Shown here in pieces: positions 4,623-6,105 of a stretch of DNA of 6,105 nucleotides. The stretch is from Bacteroidota bacterium. GTDB taxonomy: Bacteria; Bacteroidota; Ignavibacteria; Ignavibacteriales; Ignavibacteriaceae. The notes below the pieces were generated by a model that saw only the letters and a program-made list of their open reading frames with translations, had not been told where the DNA came from and ran no database searches. The DNA lies in contig JAJYIL010000200.1 in assembly GCA_021790055.1 (NCBI GenBank), forward strand, positions 1-6,105, read 5' to 3'. Numbering within the stretch: position 1 is the first letter of the stretch; each line of letters opens with the position of its first letter. The position numbers and the translations under genes are program-made.

Positions 4623-6105
4623 TTGTCACAGGAAAAGATTTTAGTAACAGCGGCGCTTCCTTATGCTAATGGTCCCATACACTTAGGTCATTTAAGCGGC
4701 GCATACCTGCCTGCCGATATTTATGTTAGATATAAAAGACTGAAGGGAAACGATATTGTCTTTATTTGCGGTTCAGATGAGCATGGTGTTCCCATTACTA
4801 TCAGCGCCGATAAAGAAGGAGTTAAACCAAAAGTAATTATTGACCGCTACCATGAGTTGAATAGAAAGGCATTCGAGCAATTCGGGATGAGCTTCGATAA
4901 TTATTCCCGGACCAGCTTGGCTATCCACCATGAAACGGGTAAAGAGTTTTTCCTGGAGTTTTACAAACGGGGAATACTGTTAGAAAAAAAATCACAGCAA
5001 TTCTATGATGAAACAGCAAGGATGTTCCTTCCTGATAGATACGTTGAAGGAACTTGTCCGGTGTGCGGCTATGAAGAAGCCCGCAGCGACGAGTGCGAAA
5101 ACTGTGGCTCACTTTACCAGCCTACCGAATTAAAAAATCCCAAAAGCAAAATCTCAGGTGAGAAACCGGTGTTAAAAGAAACATCTCACTGGTATTTCCC
5201 GCTTGGTAAATATCAGAAAAGACTTGAAGAATATGTAAAAGAGATGAATGAAAAATTCGGCTGGAAAGAAAATGTTCTTCAATATTGCCGCGGATGGTTT
5301 AAGGACGGTTTGGGCGACCGAGCCATTACTCGCGACCTTGATTGGGGCATTAAAGTGCCGATTGACGGCGTTGAAGGAAAAGTCCTTTACGTTTGGTTTG
5401 AGGCTGTTCTCGGTTATATTTCATCTTCAAAAGAATGGGCTCAGAATAAAGGAGATGAGAATCTCTGGCGAAAGTACTGGCAGGACCCAGACACCAAGTA
5501 CGTAGCCTTTATTGGTAAGGACAACGTTGTATTTCATTGCATTGTTTTCCCTGCTTTCTTAATGGCATGGAACGACGGCGAGAAAGAAAAATATTGTCTG
5601 CCTCAAAACGTTCCGGCAAATGAGTTTCTCAACTTCGAAGGTAAAAAATTTTCTAAGAGCAGGAACTGGGGAATTGATGTTATCGATTTTCTGAGGCTTT
5701 TTCCAGCTGATCCTCTGCGGTATACGCTTGCTGCTAACCTTCCGGAAACAAGAGATACTGATTTTTACTGGAAGGAATTCCAATTGAGAAACAATAGCGA
5801 GCTCGCCGACATTCTCGGCAATTTTATAAACAGAACTTTAACGTTTGCTCACAAGCACTTTGACGGTAAAGTCCCGGTAAAGGGCAAACTTGAAGAAATT
5901 GATGCAGCGATGCTGAATGCTATTGCCGAATATCCCGGAAAGGTTTCAAAATTCTTCGAGTCATACAAAATTAGGGATGGAGTACTGGAAGCGATGAACC
6001 TTGCGCGGGCATGCAACAAATATTTTAATGATTCGGAACCGTGGAAGACGGTTAAATCTAATAAAGAGAAATGTACTACTACTTTGTACATTTGCATGCA
6101 AGCCA
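4623..6105 (+). CDS. metG: Methionine--tRNA ligase (partial, 3' end outside window)
   Basis: MetRS charges tRNA-Met with methionine in the cytoplasm. The frame is open from the TTG at 4623 to the window edge (494 complete codons), beginning (L/M)SQEKILVTAALPYANGPI. The class I HIGH motif is HLGH (20-23). The zinc knuckle has C145, C148, C158 and C161, the same spacing and numbers as in E. coli MetRS. The core continues with FIGKDNVVFHC, and the KMSKS loop reads FSKS (343-346, catalytic K345), followed by SRNWG. The anticodon-binding helical domain begins near 390; W474 in EPWK probably stacks on the anticodon. The C-terminal part, including any tRNA-binding (EMAP-II-like) extension, lies outside the window. 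TTG is the only plausible common start: an in-frame TAG lies at 4617-4619 with one codon between. Only a weak GGA (4614-4616) precedes it. Confidence 0.97.
   Translation, partial: MSQEKILVTAALPYANGPIHLGHLSGAYLPADIYVRYKRLKGNDIVFICGSDEHGVPITISADKEGVKPKVIIDRYHELNRKAFEQFGMSFDNYSRTSLAIHHETGKEFFLEFYKRGILLEKKSQQFYDETARMFLPDRYVEGTCPVCGYEEARSDECENCGSLYQPTELKNPKSKISGEKPVLKETSHWYFPLGKYQKRLEEYVKEMNEKFGWKENVLQYCRGWFKDGLGDRAITRDLDWGIKVPIDGVEGKVLYVWFEAVLGYISSSKEWAQNKGDENLWRKYWQDPDTKYVAFIGKDNVVFHCIVFPAFLMAWNDGEKEKYCLPQNVPANEFLNFEGKKFSKSRNWGIDVIDFLRLFPADPLRYTLAANLPETRDTDFYWKEFQLRNNSELADILGNFINRTLTFAHKHFDGKVPVKGKLEEIDAAMLNAIAEYPGKVSKFFESYKIRDGVLEAMNLARACNKYFNDSEPWKTVKSNKEKCTTTLYICMQA

Noticed and set aside
4921..6097. 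Several open frames of 60-85 codons opposite or out of frame with metG.
   Set aside because: They overlap the strongly conserved metG frame and show no family features; they are shadow frames.

Overview
The window is AT-rich chromosomal DNA, most likely from a member of the Bacteroidota/Chlorobiota/Ignavibacteriota group. The case rests on four things. The MetRS resembles that group's type (FSKSRNWG after the catalytic core). Histidine kinase and LytTR regulator pairs of this kind are common there. Shine-Dalgarno sequences are weak or absent. Matches to the Bacteroidetes-type promoter (-33 TTTG, -7 TAnnTTTG) lie in front of transcription units. The exact genus cannot be read from the sequence.

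Layout. Positions 1-1333 (+ strand) hold two tandem YceI-family genes, the first cut by the window's left edge. The second has its own candidate promoter and a GC-rich leader hairpin. A short convergent spacer (1334-1499) follows. Positions 1500-4099 (- strand) hold a three-gene cluster transcribed right to left: a LiaF-like four-helix membrane protein, a LytS-type membrane histidine kinase 14 bp downstream, and a LytTR response regulator 75 bp further on. A divergent 523-bp intergenic region (4100-4622) separates this cluster from metG (methionyl-tRNA synthetase, + strand), which starts at a TTG codon and runs off the right edge.

How the genes may work together. The LiaF-like protein, kinase and regulator look like one signalling unit that senses the state of the membrane or envelope: the membrane protein could modulate the kinase, which would phosphorylate D56 of the DNA-binding regulator. 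This is inferred from gene order and from the known LiaF-LiaS-LiaR systems of Firmicutes; here the kinase and regulator belong to different families. The YceI proteins are probably periplasmic lipid or isoprenoid binders and have no proven link to the cluster.

The most interesting non-coding element is in the divergent region. A perfect TAnnTTTG box lies 7 nt before a segment of about 100 nt closed by a perfect 13-bp inverted repeat and followed by six T. This looks like an independent small RNA gene of unrecognised class. A perfect 14-bp palindrome (TTTTACCGGTAAAA) sits in front of the signalling cluster and may be an operator.
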